Shown here piece by piece: positions 26,832 to 36,929 of a stretch of DNA of 41,130 nucleotides. Origin of the DNA: a virus. The notes beneath the pieces were generated by a model. The model saw nothing but the letters and a program-made list of their open reading frames with translations, was not told the DNA's origin and did not search any database. The translations under genes were made by a program, and so were the position numbers. Where the stretch lies: positions 1-41,130 of the IMG/VR virus record IMGVR_UViG_3300047548_000307, one strand, 5' to 3'. Position 1 is the first letter of the stretch, and the number at the start of each line of letters is the position of its first letter.

Positions 26832-28076
26832 TTATAGAGAACCAGTGCTGCGGCGACCCAAGGCGCCACGACCAACACCGGAAGAACCAGCGAACTGTGC
26901 CGCAGCGGTCTGCTGCACACGCTTCTGCGCAGCCAACGCTGCCGCGTCGGAACCGAACTCGGCACCCAACGCTTCCTGCGTTCCATAGTTCATGCCATAG
27001 ATTTCAGCAAGGCGTCCGGTTGTTGAAATGTCTTGCTGCACCGCAGAGTAGCGTTGACGCTGCTGCTGGTACGTCAACGATCCGGCACCGTAGGCGTTAG
27101 CGGCAGTAGCCACATCTGCAGACAGACCGGCAATCAAAGCTGCTGCCGTGTTCTTGTTACGACCCACAACCTGATCAAGAATCTTCTGACCCTTCATTGG
27201 GTCTGCGTAGTATGCGGTGAGCATCGACTCATCCACACCGTAGAACGTCTTCAGTGCGTTGAAAACTTCCGGCTTAGCAGCCTTCTGGGCGTCAACGAAA
27301 TCGCGGTATGCCTGCAGATCGTCAGCCACCTCAGACGGTGACTTGTCGTTGCGGAGGAACGTCTGGAAATCCTGTGCCGTGTCGTAGAACCCTGCCGGCA
27401 TGTTGTACGACTTCATAGCGTTCTGGTATTCGTCCTCAAGACCGAGAATGGTTTTCTCGTCCAACGCCTTGTAGCCGGCGTTGACCCGATCCTCATTGAC
27501 CTTGCCGAAACGGTCGTAGTACGCCTGAGTGTTCAGCAACTGCAGGTAAAACGCTGACTCGGTTGTGGGGATCTCGGTAATGTCTTTACCGAAACGATCC
27601 TTACCGACACCCTTGTAGATGTTTTCAATCTCGGTAGCCAACTCGGGCAGACCGTAATTGGCGAACCGTTCCCGCATCACATCAAACGCGGAACGACGCT
27701 GCGACTGCAGTTCAGCCTCACGCTGGGCATCAGCCTGATCCTGCATGCGCTTCATCGCATCCTCGAACTGCTGCTGCTGCTTCGTAAGGCGGTCGTTGTA
27801 TTCCTGCTCCATCTTGTCAAGACGGTCCTGGAATGCCTTCATCGGATCCGGTTCAGCGCCATCACCTTCGGCTGGTGGCTTGATAGTTTCCGGTGCTGGG
27901 GGTTCAAAGTCGCGGATCTCGCGGAACCGATTGATGGCTTCTTGCCGCTCATCAAGCGGCGCCTCAGTTACCGGCTGCGTAGGTGTGGTGACATTCTGAC
28001 GGGCATTGTATTGCGCCATGTACGCTTCGTACTCATCATAGGTGTCAAACACCAAACCATCTGGCGATGTAAACAT
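26832..28076 (-). CDS. Internal/ejection-type virion protein
   Basis: 414 residues. An acidic/Pro-rich start is followed by a long coiled coil (KAFQDRLDKMEQEYNDRLTK, then Gln-rich) and mostly alpha-helical sequence, with a Gly/Ala-rich, basic C-terminus (GVGRGALGRR). No enzyme motif seen. Together with the next three genes it forms a block like podoviral internal core proteins ejected with DNA. TAATG coupling to the upstream gene. Confidence 0.6.
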   Translation of the reverse strand: MFTSPDGLVFDTYDEYEAYMAQYNARQNVTTPTQPVTEAPLDERQEAINRFREIRDFEPPAPETIKPPAEGDGAEPDPMKAFQDRLDKMEQEYNDRLTKQQQQFEDAMKRMQDQADAQREAELQSQRRSAFDVMRERFANYGLPELATEIENIYKGVGKDRFGKDITEIPTTESAFYLQLLNTQAYYDRFGKVNEDRVNAGYKALDEKTILGLEDEYQNAMKSYNMPAGFYDTAQDFQTFLRNDKSPSEVADDLQAYRDFVDAQKAAKPEVFNALKTFYGVDESMLTAYYADPMKGQKILDQVVGRNKNTAAALIAGLSADVATAANAYGAGSLTYQQQRQRYSAVQQDISTTGRLAEIYGMNYGTQEALGAEFGSDAAALAAQKRVQQTAAAQFAGSSGVGRGALGRRSTGSL

Positions 28077-29869
28077 TAGCCGATCATTCCAAACCGTGAG
28101 AGAACATCAAGAGAAACCTGATCCAAAGTGGAGCGAGCATTCGACGTGTACTGCCACCGATTGTCCCGATACAGCTGCTGCTCAAACTCCCACAATGGAG
28201 TGGCGGCATGCGACGTGGTTTCACCCTTCGTCACAGACCGGCCCATCATTGCCTTACGAACCGTCGGATCCTCAAGATCCAACGCACCATCCGGAACCTC
28301 AAGAATGCGTGACATTGCCGAAATGTACGGTGTCGCAATCGACAGAGGATCCTCACCATTCAAGATGCGGTCACGGAAAGGCTGGAACGTATCGGCAGCA
28401 ATCTTGCGCAGATTATCGTCCACAGCCGAATCTGTGGTGTCACCAAGATAAATGTTCTTGCTGACATTGTACGCATCCTGGTCACTGATCTTCATACCGA
28501 AACGCGCATACTTACGCTTCAAAGCAGACACGTTAGCGTTGATAGCCAACTGCGTTTCCTGCTTGCTGAGGAACTTGTCGGTGCGGCGCAACTTCTTTTC
28601 GAAATCGTCAAGCGACGTTGACGTGTTCAACAACCCAAGGAACTGGCTGTCACCAACATTGAACTGGGCAGCAGACAGGCCGTAGTCTCGGCGATACACA
28701 TCGGCATAGTCGGCGACGGCTTCCTCGAACGACTTACCTGCGGTGATCTCGCGGGCAATCTCGGGCTTAGTCTTCAGATTGAACTTTTCGATAGCCCGCT
28801 GACCGAGACGGTAATCGATCTCCTCAGTGGACAGTAGCCCAGCGAGTTTCTGGTCACGGAAGTCGTTCAACTCAGCATCGGAAAGAGTGATGCCGTTGGA
28901 AAGACCCGATGCGTAGATCGGTGCCTTGACGCGTTCGTTGACGTCCTTGTACCAGTTCTGATCCTTCAGCCAAGCCTCAACGCGACCAGCCTCATACCTA
29001 CCTTTAGCGGCAGTCACAAGATAGTCGTAGATGTACTTGTACTTCGGGGTGTTCTTGAAGTAGTCGATCAGATACTTCGAACCATAGGATCCGAGAGTGG
29101 CACGCTGTGCCTCAGTCAAAGTTGTGGCATCAGTTGTTCTGGACGGAGTCTTAGTGGCTGGCGTAGTCTTTGTGCCAGCCGAAGTCTTTGTCGTAGTACC
29201 TGTGGAAGTTGTGGTCGTAACCGCAGCAGTCGTGGTTGGTGTGGTTGTAGCACCAGTAGCACGGGGAGCGGCTGTCGTAGCCGGTGTCACATCTGCACCA
29301 CGACGACGATCTGCTGCAGTTACCGTTGTCGGTCCAGCAGCAGTGGTCGGCACTGTGTATGCAGCCTTAGCGGTCGCTTCACGCACCTTAGCCGCAGCCT
29401 GCGTCTCGTACTGGCGGGCAGAATCAGTATTGCCCAAGTCACGCTCAACGGCAGCCTTCTCACGCAAAGCATCGGCTTCCTGACGGAGACGTTCAGCCTC
29501 ACGCTGTTCCTTATCTTCCGCCTTACGCTTCTTCAAAGCCTCTTGGGAAGCCTTAGTCTCAGCCTCAATCTGGCCAGCCAAAGCACGCACCTGATTGTCA
29601 GCCTGACCGATAGCAACCTGCATCGAATCAATCTTGGCTTGCGCCGCATCGCGGCGAGCCTTCGCCTCATTATAGGCACGAACCAGATTACGGTAGCCAG
29701 CAGTGTTCTTCTTACCGTCACGAACAGCGGCATCGATCTTGCCCTTCTCGAAACCCATGCGGGCTTCAGCTGTATCGACATCGCCCTGAAGTTGGTTCGC
29801 CTCAAACTTCAGATTGTTCAAAGTCTTCTGCGCGTCAGCCAACTGCTGACGGACATTCTTTTCAGCCAT
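28076..29869 (-). CDS. Large coiled-coil internal virion protein
   Basis: 597 residues from the ATG at 29869. An N-terminal coiled coil (about residues 1-165, strongly charged) is followed by a Thr/Ala/Pro-rich linker (about 175-245; TTTSTGTTTKTSAGTKTT) and an alpha-helical C-terminal domain (DFRDQKLAGLLSTEEIDYRL and RFGMKISDQDAYNV). No catalytic motif recognised. Probably a core or ejection protein. TGATG overlap at the start. Confidence 0.6.
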   Translation of the reverse strand: MAEKNVRQQLADAQKTLNNLKFEANQLQGDVDTAEARMGFEKGKIDAAVRDGKKNTAGYRNLVRAYNEAKARRDAAQAKIDSMQVAIGQADNQVRALAGQIEAETKASQEALKKRKAEDKEQREAERLRQEADALREKAAVERDLGNTDSARQYETQAAAKVREATAKAAYTVPTTAAGPTTVTAADRRRGADVTPATTAAPRATGATTTPTTTAAVTTTTSTGTTTKTSAGTKTTPATKTPSRTTDATTLTEAQRATLGSYGSKYLIDYFKNTPKYKYIYDYLVTAAKGRYEAGRVEAWLKDQNWYKDVNERVKAPIYASGLSNGITLSDAELNDFRDQKLAGLLSTEEIDYRLGQRAIEKFNLKTKPEIAREITAGKSFEEAVADYADVYRRDYGLSAAQFNVGDSQFLGLLNTSTSLDDFEKKLRRTDKFLSKQETQLAINANVSALKRKYARFGMKISDQDAYNVSKNIYLGDTTDSAVDDNLRKIAADTFQPFRDRILNGEDPLSIATPYISAMSRILEVPDGALDLEDPTVRKAMMGRSVTKGETTSHAATPLWEFEQQLYRDNRWQYTSNARSTLDQVSLDVLSRFGMIG

Positions 29870-30639
29870 CACGCACCAGCCAGCCGGGAAACAATATCTG
29901 CGTAATCATTGATCCGCATATTCACTGCCTCCGTCTCAAGAGCATCATCAGCCATGATTTGGCTCTCAAGCATCTGACTTGCACCAGTGCTGGACAAACC
30001 ACCAGTCGTAACCTGCGTATTGCCAGTGCGGGTAATAACCGTCGGGCTGGCGGCCTCAGCCGCACGAAGCGCCTTCGTAAACTGCGTGTACTCGGCACTG
30101 TTCGGATCACGACCAACCAACGCACGGAATGACGACTGCACAATCGCCTTCGCCGTTTCCGGATCCGAATAGTTCACATACTTCTGAACACTCGGGGCAC
30201 CAGTGCCACCACGCTGCTTCGCCGACAAGTCAACCTGCAAACGCTCATTCCACAGCACACCGTCAGCATTCGCCTTCTCAAGAAGACGCAGCATCGCCGG
30301 CGTATCATCCGTGTTATTCCACTCAAACTGGAAACGGTTCACAGCGGACTTCGGAAGGTAGCCAGCCTGAATCAACTGGGAACGCAGAATGTTCTGCTTC
30401 TCCAACGTGTTGAACTGATCAGAAACAATCGACCACACCTGCGTGTTGTTCAGGTTGTAGTTCGCCTTCGGCCATGACGCCTGATTGTTCGGGGCATACC
30501 CTGGACGCCACACCGGCGTGCCAGCCTGCACAGCGCCAGAACGGGAACCCTGAATCTGGGCGAGAGCCGCAACAAGCGTAGGGTCAGTAACGGCAGCAGT
30601 AGCCGCCGGCTGTGCCGTCGTCTTCTTCGTTTCAGCCAT
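29869..30639 (-). CDS. Internal virion protein
   Basis: 256 residues. Ala/Thr-rich, probably flexible N-terminus, then a helical domain (QVWSIVSDQFNTLEKQNILR; FQFEWNNTDDTPAMLRLLEK) and SSFRALVGRDPNSAEYTQFT, reminiscent of repeat helices in phage ejection proteins. It is coupled to both neighbours by overlapping codons, suggesting fixed stoichiometry with the 1,715-residue protein. No motif-based function. Confidence 0.6.
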   Translation of the reverse strand: MAETKKTTAQPAATAAVTDPTLVAALAQIQGSRSGAVQAGTPVWRPGYAPNNQASWPKANYNLNNTQVWSIVSDQFNTLEKQNILRSQLIQAGYLPKSAVNRFQFEWNNTDDTPAMLRLLEKANADGVLWNERLQVDLSAKQRGGTGAPSVQKYVNYSDPETAKAIVQSSFRALVGRDPNSAEYTQFTKALRAAEAASPTVITRTGNTQVTTGGLSSTGASQMLESQIMADDALETEAVNMRINDYADIVSRLAGA

Positions 30640-33600
30640 TACCTATTTCCCGTCTCGGCAGCAAACACACGCCAATACATCACACTGAAATCCTCATACT
30701 GAGAAATGATCTCGTAAGCCTTCGAATTCAACCAGTCAGCAATAGGCGCAACCGTCTTGCCGTTCAAATTCTCAAACCCGAGCTGATTGATAGCCGCAAG
30801 AGCCTGCGAACGGGCATCAAGAAACGCAGCCAAACCCTTACCGGCATTCGTGGCAGCAAACTTCTCATTACCCAACGCCTGAGTAACTTCCTTCACCAGC
30901 GTCTCGCGAGGAACACCAATCGACCGAGTCTCCGGCTCACCACCGAACTCAGCATCCAGTGCATCCTTACGAGCCAAATACACATCGTGGGCATCTCGAG
31001 GATCCGCACCCATAGCGACAGCCGTAGCCTCATCCTGCTGCAACTTCGCCTTACGGGCCGAATACACATACGAAGCAGCCTCAGCCTGCATGTCGGCAGG
31101 CGTCAACTTGAAACGCTGACCACGCTGCTCCTGCCACTTGGCAAACTCAGCCGAATACACACCACCGGGGAAGAACAACGCGAACGCGTTCGGGAACTGG
31201 TTCGCATCATCACGGTTCTCCGTGTAGAACTGCCACGCCTTATCTGTCGGCGTGATACCGCCACGCGTTCCAGACACCAAAGCGAACAGTGCATTCTCAC
31301 CATACTTGTCCGCCCACTTGCTGATGGCGGTCGCATAGTTGTCTGGGTTGTTTGCACGGATCTGGGCGAAATCGTTCACCATCAAAGCCTGCACATGCAG
31401 TTCGCCAGACTTGTCTTTCGCCAAAATCATTGGGGCGATAGAACCAGGTGACACGTTCTGCATGATGCCACGCCACAGCGCCAGCACACGGTTGACGCGG
31501 AACGAATCCTCAATCAACTTGTTCTGCTGCTCGGCACTGATCGGCAAATCGCCGTACTTACCGGTCGTGGCAAGATACGCCATGATTGGGCGTAGCGTGG
31601 AAATGTTCTTCTTCTCGTACGAATCGAACTGCAAACCGTACAAGATGCGCTGTGCCCAGGCGGGCGTGAATGTCTCAATCAGACCGGTGCCCTTCTCTGG
31701 GGCACCGAACGGGTAGATGATGTCGCGGAGTTGATCAGCGATCCAACCGTTCTGGTTCTGAATCGCACGACCCACCGTCAACTGAATAGCGGGACCGACA
31801 CCTGGCAGCAGTTCGTTCGAGAACGCAAGGTTCAACGACGGAACAGACAACGACACCGGCATACCTGGAACATCCACACCAGCAACCGGTGACAGCATCG
31901 CACCCAGAAGATCACCAGCGAACGGCATCACGATGCGCTTATCGCCGTAGGTTGGGTCGTTGAAGATGAACCCTTGTGACGGGTCATGCCACCCTTCGCC
32001 GAGCCATTCGTAGATGGCTCCGGTTTCTGGATGGTTCAGGAACTCGAAAGCATTCGCAGCCTTGTAGGCACGGGCCTGACCAGCCAACTTGAACGTGTTA
32101 GTAACGTCCTTCGTTATTAGTCCACCCCACACCGACAAGGTGTTTGCCCAAGCGGAAACGAACGGGGCAACTAGACGGGCCGCGGCAGCATACTGCTTCT
32201 GGCGTGTGGCGTCGTAGAACAGTTTCTCCAACTGGCGTGACGCGTACGCTGAAGCAATATCGTTCATATCGACACGGTTGATACCGCCCTCAGCGGGCAG
32301 ATCCTTTACCGCTGCACGCAGCTTCGCTAACGCTGGGTTTGTGGCAGATGCCGGTAGACCGAAAACTCGGACACCGCGAAGTTCCTTCTCGGCAACCTTC
32401 AAGATTTCTTCGCCAGCCTGACGGCTCAAAAGTGGGGCATTCTCAGCCACACCGTTCCAGTACTGCTGACGGAACTCCGGACCGAGCGATGCACGCTTCT
32501 CAATCGTGGACGACAGGCGGAAGAATGCGCTGACCGCTGTATCCCAGCGGGCAACCAGCCCACGACCACCAGCAGTGAACTCCGATGGGAGACGCAACTG
32601 ACCGACCGTGTTCTCCACATCCACAGATGCACGGTGACCGGCAAGAATCTTTGCAAGCCAACGGTCGCGTGGAATGTTGCTGTCCATGCGGTGGACCTGC
32701 ACGTTGCCGTTCACGTCAACCATCTGCTTACCGGCAATGTAGTCGCGGATCTCCTTAGACCCAGCGGACAGGTTGTCGATACCCATCTGGATGGTCTTGA
32801 AGTATGCCTCAACCGCTTCGCGTGCGACGGTTTCGTTTGCATCCATCATCACGGCGCGTGTTTCTTCATCAACATCTGCGATCAGTTTACGCAGATCACG
32901 ACCACGCTTCGTTTCGAACATGAAGTCGGTGATGATCTTCAGATAGTCGTCAGGGTTCTGGTAGTCCAAACCTTGCAGACGCTTCGCCTCAATGAACGCC
33001 GGTGCTTCCTGGAAGTGCCACAGTTTCACACCGTCCTGCACAGCACCCGAATCAAGACCGCCAGCGACAAGACGAGCAGCATCAGATGCACGATACTGCA
33101 GAATACCTGACGCCCAAGCACGGTTGAACTTCTTATCCGTGGACCCAATGAAACGCATACCGGTCGGCAACTGGCGGTAGCCAGCGGCAGCGGAACCGAC
33201 ACCAAAACCAAGTGACCGTGCCATCAACGCCGCATAGCGGTCCGCGTCAGCCAAGGCTGTGGATGTGAACTTTGCGTTCTCATCGCTAGTCAGCATACGG
33301 TCGAAGTTCTTGCCGAACACGTCATTCTGGAAACGTGCCATCTTCGACAACTGCTTCTGAATACCGTTACCCTCAGGGTTGCCAACCATCAGTGCGATCA
33401 TGCGCAGCGGATGATTGAATAGCGTTGACGAACCTGCAAGGTACGAACGTACCTGCATATCCATGATGTTACGGGCAATGTAGGAAACGCGACCAACCAG
33501 CACCAGCTGCTTGAATCGGGCATCGAACAGGTCGGTGGCTACACGGCGAACATCCTGCACCAGTTCACCACGTGAGAAAATGTCACGCATCGCACCAGTC

Positions 33601-35786
33601 AACTGGCGCATCTGGTCAACATCCGGCCACTTCACAAACGCCGTCAACTGCGAATCGATCAGTGGATCGAACTGTGAGAACTGGATCTTCTTGCCGTTCG
33701 CCAGCAAATACTCCACATTGCCGCCCTCGGCAGAAACCTGCGCCAAGAAGTTACGGTGCAGATCCTTCTCTTTGCGGAAAACTCGAGACGCTTCCTTCAG
33801 CAAATCCATCTGCTCAGGACGCAGATTCGGCATCTGCTCCGCAGCGAGATCGGTAAGCGTGTCCATGAACACTTCAAACCGTGCAGCCGGATTATCGGCA
33901 GCCATCATTCGCTGCACAGCACGATCACGCAACGCTTCGGAACCGCGCAGGAATGGGATCGTGTTGTACATTTCACGCACAAGCGTGTCAGCATCATCCA
34001 ACGAGATAAGACCACGCGTTGGGGCAAACCGGGTAAACATGTTGTCGGTCAGCTTCGCGCCAGCCTTAGTACCCTCAAGTTTGTTCCAAAACTGCTGCGT
34101 CATCGAAAACTGCATCTTGGCACCCTCAGGCACCAACTGACCCGGTTGGAACTTGATAGCACGGGCAGCCAAACCACGCTTCGCAGCACCCGACACATCA
34201 AGACCAGCCTCAGCGGCGAGAACGCCCAGCACTTCCTTCTCGGAAGTGGCGGCAGCCAACGTGCGGGCAACATCGATCGTGATGTTACCGTTCGGCCCAC
34301 CGAACGCCTGCCACACCTTGAAGTAGTCATCCGGACCGTAGTGGCGGGCAACCATGTTTGCTACGTTACGACCATGCTTACCGAACAGGAAGTCCGAAAA
34401 CTTCTGATAGTTCAACACACTCGTATCATCGATACGCAGCAAACCAGCATCCGCCTCAAGAGCCAAACGCTCCAGTGGAGTATCCGCCTCTAACGCAGCC
34501 TTCGCTGCATCTCGAGACGCCACAAGATCCTGCGTTTCTTTGACGCCGGACGCATACGCGGCATCACTTTCCTGAACTGCCTGCCGGAGAGAGGCAACAG
34601 TGTTTTCCGTTTCCGAAATAGCGTTATCAAACTCAGCCAACGTACGGAACGAAAGCGTAGCCTCCTCAGCACCCTCCATCAGAGTGCCAGACTCAGCCGC
34701 TTCTTTCACTGCACGTTCAGAACGCAAAACCTCAAGACGGTTCTCATTCGCCGCCAACGCTGCACGGGCAGCATCACGACGCTGAGCAACCTCACCAAAC
34801 TCAGCCTTCGACAAATCCTGACTGTTCTTCGCCGCATACAGTTCATCACGAACCTTGATAGCGTCATCAATGGACGTATCAACATCGTCACGCAGACGGG
34901 CAAGCGTTTCAGTCTTATCCGGATTCGCCACATCCTCAGCCGCAACCACAGGGCGGCGAGCCTTCAACGCGGCAACATCATCCTTCGTCTCATCAATGAT
35001 CTGCCGTGCAGCCTTCTTCGCCTCATACGCCTTGCCGAGACGCAGCGAAACACCAGACTTGCCAACCTTCAGCAAACCAACACCCGGCACATACGTCAAC
35101 GGGTCGAACGCGAGGTTGAAAACAAACCCAGACACAGCCTGAAACGTGCGAGCAGCTTTCGTCTCAGGATCATCAAACAGCGCGTTCGTCAAACCAGACT
35201 GGTACGTCCACGGCTGACCGCCGGACATCTTCGGACCAGCTTTGATCTTCGACTTCAGCAACGCCTTACCGACAGCAGAATTCGGATCAACATCCAAAAA
35301 TCCTGTGCCGACATCAATCCTGCCAGTCTTCGCCAACTGCATGATTGCCTGACCGGTGCTGGTCTGACCTAAAACATTATCGAACGGACTCTTACCGCCA
35401 GCAACATTGCGGACAGTAGCCTCAAGCAACTCAAACGGGGTAGACAACGCCATGAACGCGGTACGTGTCACTGGAGCCAACCAGTCAACAGGTGACCCGT
35501 CACCCTTTGTGTTCGACTCCTTGAACTTCGCAGCAGTCGTCAACGCGGCACTGCGCTGCGCATCAATCTGCGACTGCACATCAAGTGTTGAAGCCTGAGC
35601 AGCAAGATTACCGGTAGACAGCATGCCGGCACGGCCAGCATTCAACGCCAAACCTGGTGAAGCAGTAGGGTTCGCCTTAGCGAAAGCAGCGGTCTGCTTC
35701 GCAAGCCGCACCTGCTGATCCTTCACCCACTTGTCATACTCTTTCGTTCCACGCTCAGGAACGTAGAACGGGTTGTCTACAGTCAT
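30639..35786 (-). CDS. Giant internal virion/ejection protein
   Basis: 1,715 residues, about one eighth of the window. Ordered features are a short N-terminal region, a coiled coil (about residues 255-440), long alpha-helical stretches, possible membrane-active segments (LAFSNELLPGVGPAIQLTVG; TAFMALSTPFELLEATVRNV) and a charged helical C-terminus. Podoviruses of this size carry one very large core protein that threads through the cell envelope during infection. Position among coiled internal proteins, between portal and scaffold, supports this. No lysozyme or polymerase motif was seen. Confidence 0.65.
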   Translation of the reverse strand: MTVDNPFYVPERGTKEYDKWVKDQQVRLAKQTAAFAKANPTASPGLALNAGRAGMLSTGNLAAQASTLDVQSQIDAQRSAALTTAAKFKESNTKGDGSPVDWLAPVTRTAFMALSTPFELLEATVRNVAGGKSPFDNVLGQTSTGQAIMQLAKTGRIDVGTGFLDVDPNSAVGKALLKSKIKAGPKMSGGQPWTYQSGLTNALFDDPETKAARTFQAVSGFVFNLAFDPLTYVPGVGLLKVGKSGVSLRLGKAYEAKKAARQIIDETKDDVAALKARRPVVAAEDVANPDKTETLARLRDDVDTSIDDAIKVRDELYAAKNSQDLSKAEFGEVAQRRDAARAALAANENRLEVLRSERAVKEAAESGTLMEGAEEATLSFRTLAEFDNAISETENTVASLRQAVQESDAAYASGVKETQDLVASRDAAKAALEADTPLERLALEADAGLLRIDDTSVLNYQKFSDFLFGKHGRNVANMVARHYGPDDYFKVWQAFGGPNGNITIDVARTLAAATSEKEVLGVLAAEAGLDVSGAAKRGLAARAIKFQPGQLVPEGAKMQFSMTQQFWNKLEGTKAGAKLTDNMFTRFAPTRGLISLDDADTLVREMYNTIPFLRGSEALRDRAVQRMMAADNPAARFEVFMDTLTDLAAEQMPNLRPEQMDLLKEASRVFRKEKDLHRNFLAQVSAEGGNVEYLLANGKKIQFSQFDPLIDSQLTAFVKWPDVDQMRQLTGAMRDIFSRGELVQDVRRVATDLFDARFKQLVLVGRVSYIARNIMDMQVRSYLAGSSTLFNHPLRMIALMVGNPEGNGIQKQLSKMARFQNDVFGKNFDRMLTSDENAKFTSTALADADRYAALMARSLGFGVGSAAAGYRQLPTGMRFIGSTDKKFNRAWASGILQYRASDAARLVAGGLDSGAVQDGVKLWHFQEAPAFIEAKRLQGLDYQNPDDYLKIITDFMFETKRGRDLRKLIADVDEETRAVMMDANETVAREAVEAYFKTIQMGIDNLSAGSKEIRDYIAGKQMVDVNGNVQVHRMDSNIPRDRWLAKILAGHRASVDVENTVGQLRLPSEFTAGGRGLVARWDTAVSAFFRLSSTIEKRASLGPEFRQQYWNGVAENAPLLSRQAGEEILKVAEKELRGVRVFGLPASATNPALAKLRAAVKDLPAEGGINRVDMNDIASAYASRQLEKLFYDATRQKQYAAAARLVAPFVSAWANTLSVWGGLITKDVTNTFKLAGQARAYKAANAFEFLNHPETGAIYEWLGEGWHDPSQGFIFNDPTYGDKRIVMPFAGDLLGAMLSPVAGVDVPGMPVSLSVPSLNLAFSNELLPGVGPAIQLTVGRAIQNQNGWIADQLRDIIYPFGAPEKGTGLIETFTPAWAQRILYGLQFDSYEKKNISTLRPIMAYLATTGKYGDLPISAEQQNKLIEDSFRVNRVLALWRGIMQNVSPGSIAPMILAKDKSGELHVQALMVNDFAQIRANNPDNYATAISKWADKYGENALFALVSGTRGGITPTDKAWQFYTENRDDANQFPNAFALFFPGGVYSAEFAKWQEQRGQRFKLTPADMQAEAASYVYSARKAKLQQDEATAVAMGADPRDAHDVYLARKDALDAEFGGEPETRSIGVPRETLVKEVTQALGNEKFAATNAGKGLAAFLDARSQALAAINQLGFENLNGKTVAPIADWLNSKAYEIISQYEDFSVMYWRVFAAETGNR

Positions 35787-36178
35787 CAGCGACCTTCAGC
35801 ATCCAAGCGTGACACGAGACGAATCAAATCAGGATCCGGATACACGGCAGCCAATGCTCGAAGTGTTTGCGCAGTCTCATCCGGAGCAGCCGGTGGGACA
35901 GGAAGAACTTCACGACCCGGTCCTTCACCGAACGGGGCACCCGCCGTGATCGGCTCATCCCGACGCATCGTCGGGGCACCCAAAGCGCGATCCGGAAGTG
36001 GAATCATTGGGGCAGCCTGTTGCGCTTCAGCCATAGGTGCTGACGCCATGAAACCTGCAGTTTCGGCACCCTCACCGTAACCGGATGACGGAACATCCAT
36101 ACGTGTTTGCACATTGTCGCGTGCAAGATCGGTGCGGCGGGTGTATTTACCTGGACCTGCTGGACGCATATCAGCCAT
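35786..36178 (-). CDS. Hypothetical Pro/Ala-rich virion-region protein
   Basis: 130 residues. Low-complexity, probably disordered body (MADMRPAGPGKYTRRTD; GFMASAPMAEAQQAAPMIPL) with a short helical C-terminus (QTLRALAAVYPDPDLIRLVS). GGAGG lies upstream of the ATG, and TGATG couples it to the giant protein gene. Likely structural; role unknown. Confidence 0.6.
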   Translation of the reverse strand: MADMRPAGPGKYTRRTDLARDNVQTRMDVPSSGYGEGAETAGFMASAPMAEAQQAAPMIPLPDRALGAPTMRRDEPITAGAPFGEGPGREVLPVPPAAPDETAQTLRALAAVYPDPDLIRLVSRLDAEGR

Positions 36179-36410
36179 TGTCCGCCTCCAATCGTTCTAA
36201 GTCTTGTGAAAGTTTCGCCCAATCATTCGCATGCTTCGCTTCAAGACTGGACTGGTAATACATTGCCTTCATAAAGGCACGGAACATGTCCATCAACGCT
36301 AGGCTGATGTTGTACAGTGTTCCGAACACGACCGCCATGTAGTCGTATTTGTTGAGTGGACGGGCAGCAGCGGGACTGTTGTCTTCTTCATTCCTGCACA
36401 TGTCGCACAT
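36171..36410 (-). CDS. Hypothetical 79-residue helical protein
   Basis: Starts MCDMCRNEEDN (a possible CxxC metal pair). A partly hydrophobic helix follows (YMAVVFGTLYNISLALMDMF), then a charged coil. May associate with a membrane or another helical virion protein. Ends in an eight-base overlap with the next gene. Confidence 0.6.
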   Translation of the reverse strand: MCDMCRNEEDNSPAAARPLNKYDYMAVVFGTLYNISLALMDMFRAFMKAMYYQSSLEAKHANDWAKLSQDLERLEADNG

Positions 36411-36439
36411 CGTGCCGCCCGTCCTCTCAAATCGTTGTG

Positions 36440-36760
36440 TTAGTCGCCTTGCTTACGTGGCTTACGGCGTGACATTTCAGCGTGAAAGCCAACAGTGCGG
36501 CCCTTGGCGTAACCACGCGTTTCTGCGTCTCTCGCCATCCAAGGAACACTGAAAAATACAGACTCGGGTCCGTATGTAGCCTTGTTGTATTTTGCCGCTG
36601 CTGTAGATTCCTTTACGCCCCGAGCATACCCAGCCTTGTATTCCTTTGTCTGTGCAGTCTTACGCACATCGGAAATCTTACTCTTAGGCTTCGGAGTTGG
36701 CTTTGCAGCCTTCGGTGTCGACTTTGCAGACGACTTCGGTGTTGACTTCTTAGCGGCCAT
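36440..36760 (-). CDS. Basic protein with Lys/Pro/Ser-rich N-terminus
   Basis: 106 residues. The first ~30 are KSTPK-type repeats, histone-tail-like and probably DNA-binding. The remainder (YKAGYARGVKESTAAAKYNK and GYAKGRTVGFH) is a compact domain of unknown family. Encoded between portal and internal proteins. Confidence 0.65.
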   Translation of the reverse strand: MAAKKSTPKSSAKSTPKAAKPTPKPKSKISDVRKTAQTKEYKAGYARGVKESTAAAKYNKATYGPESVFFSVPWMARDAETRGYAKGRTVGFHAEMSRRKPRKQGD

Positions 36761-36762
36761 AA

Positions 36763-36909
36763 TCAGTGAGCCTTCTTGCCACCGGCAGAAGCAGCCTTGC
36801 CGACCTGCGGCGGCATGACCTTAGCGTTCTTGCCAGATGCGGACTTTGCCCCCATCATCGGCCCCATCACCGGAGCCTTGGCAACGCCGCCCTTCTTTGC
36901 ACCAAACAT
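36763..36909 (-). CDS. 48-residue basic Gly/Met-rich protein
   Basis: MFGAKKGGVAKAPVMGPMMG then a Lys/Ala/Gly tail. GGAGG lies five bases before the ATG at 36909. Small basic proteins of this kind next to portal genes are common in aquatic phages. Function unknown. Confidence 0.65.
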   Translation of the reverse strand: MFGAKKGGVAKAPVMGPMMGAKSASGKNAKVMPPQVGKAASAGGKKAH

Positions 36910-36929
36910 TTGCACCTCCAAGTGCGTTG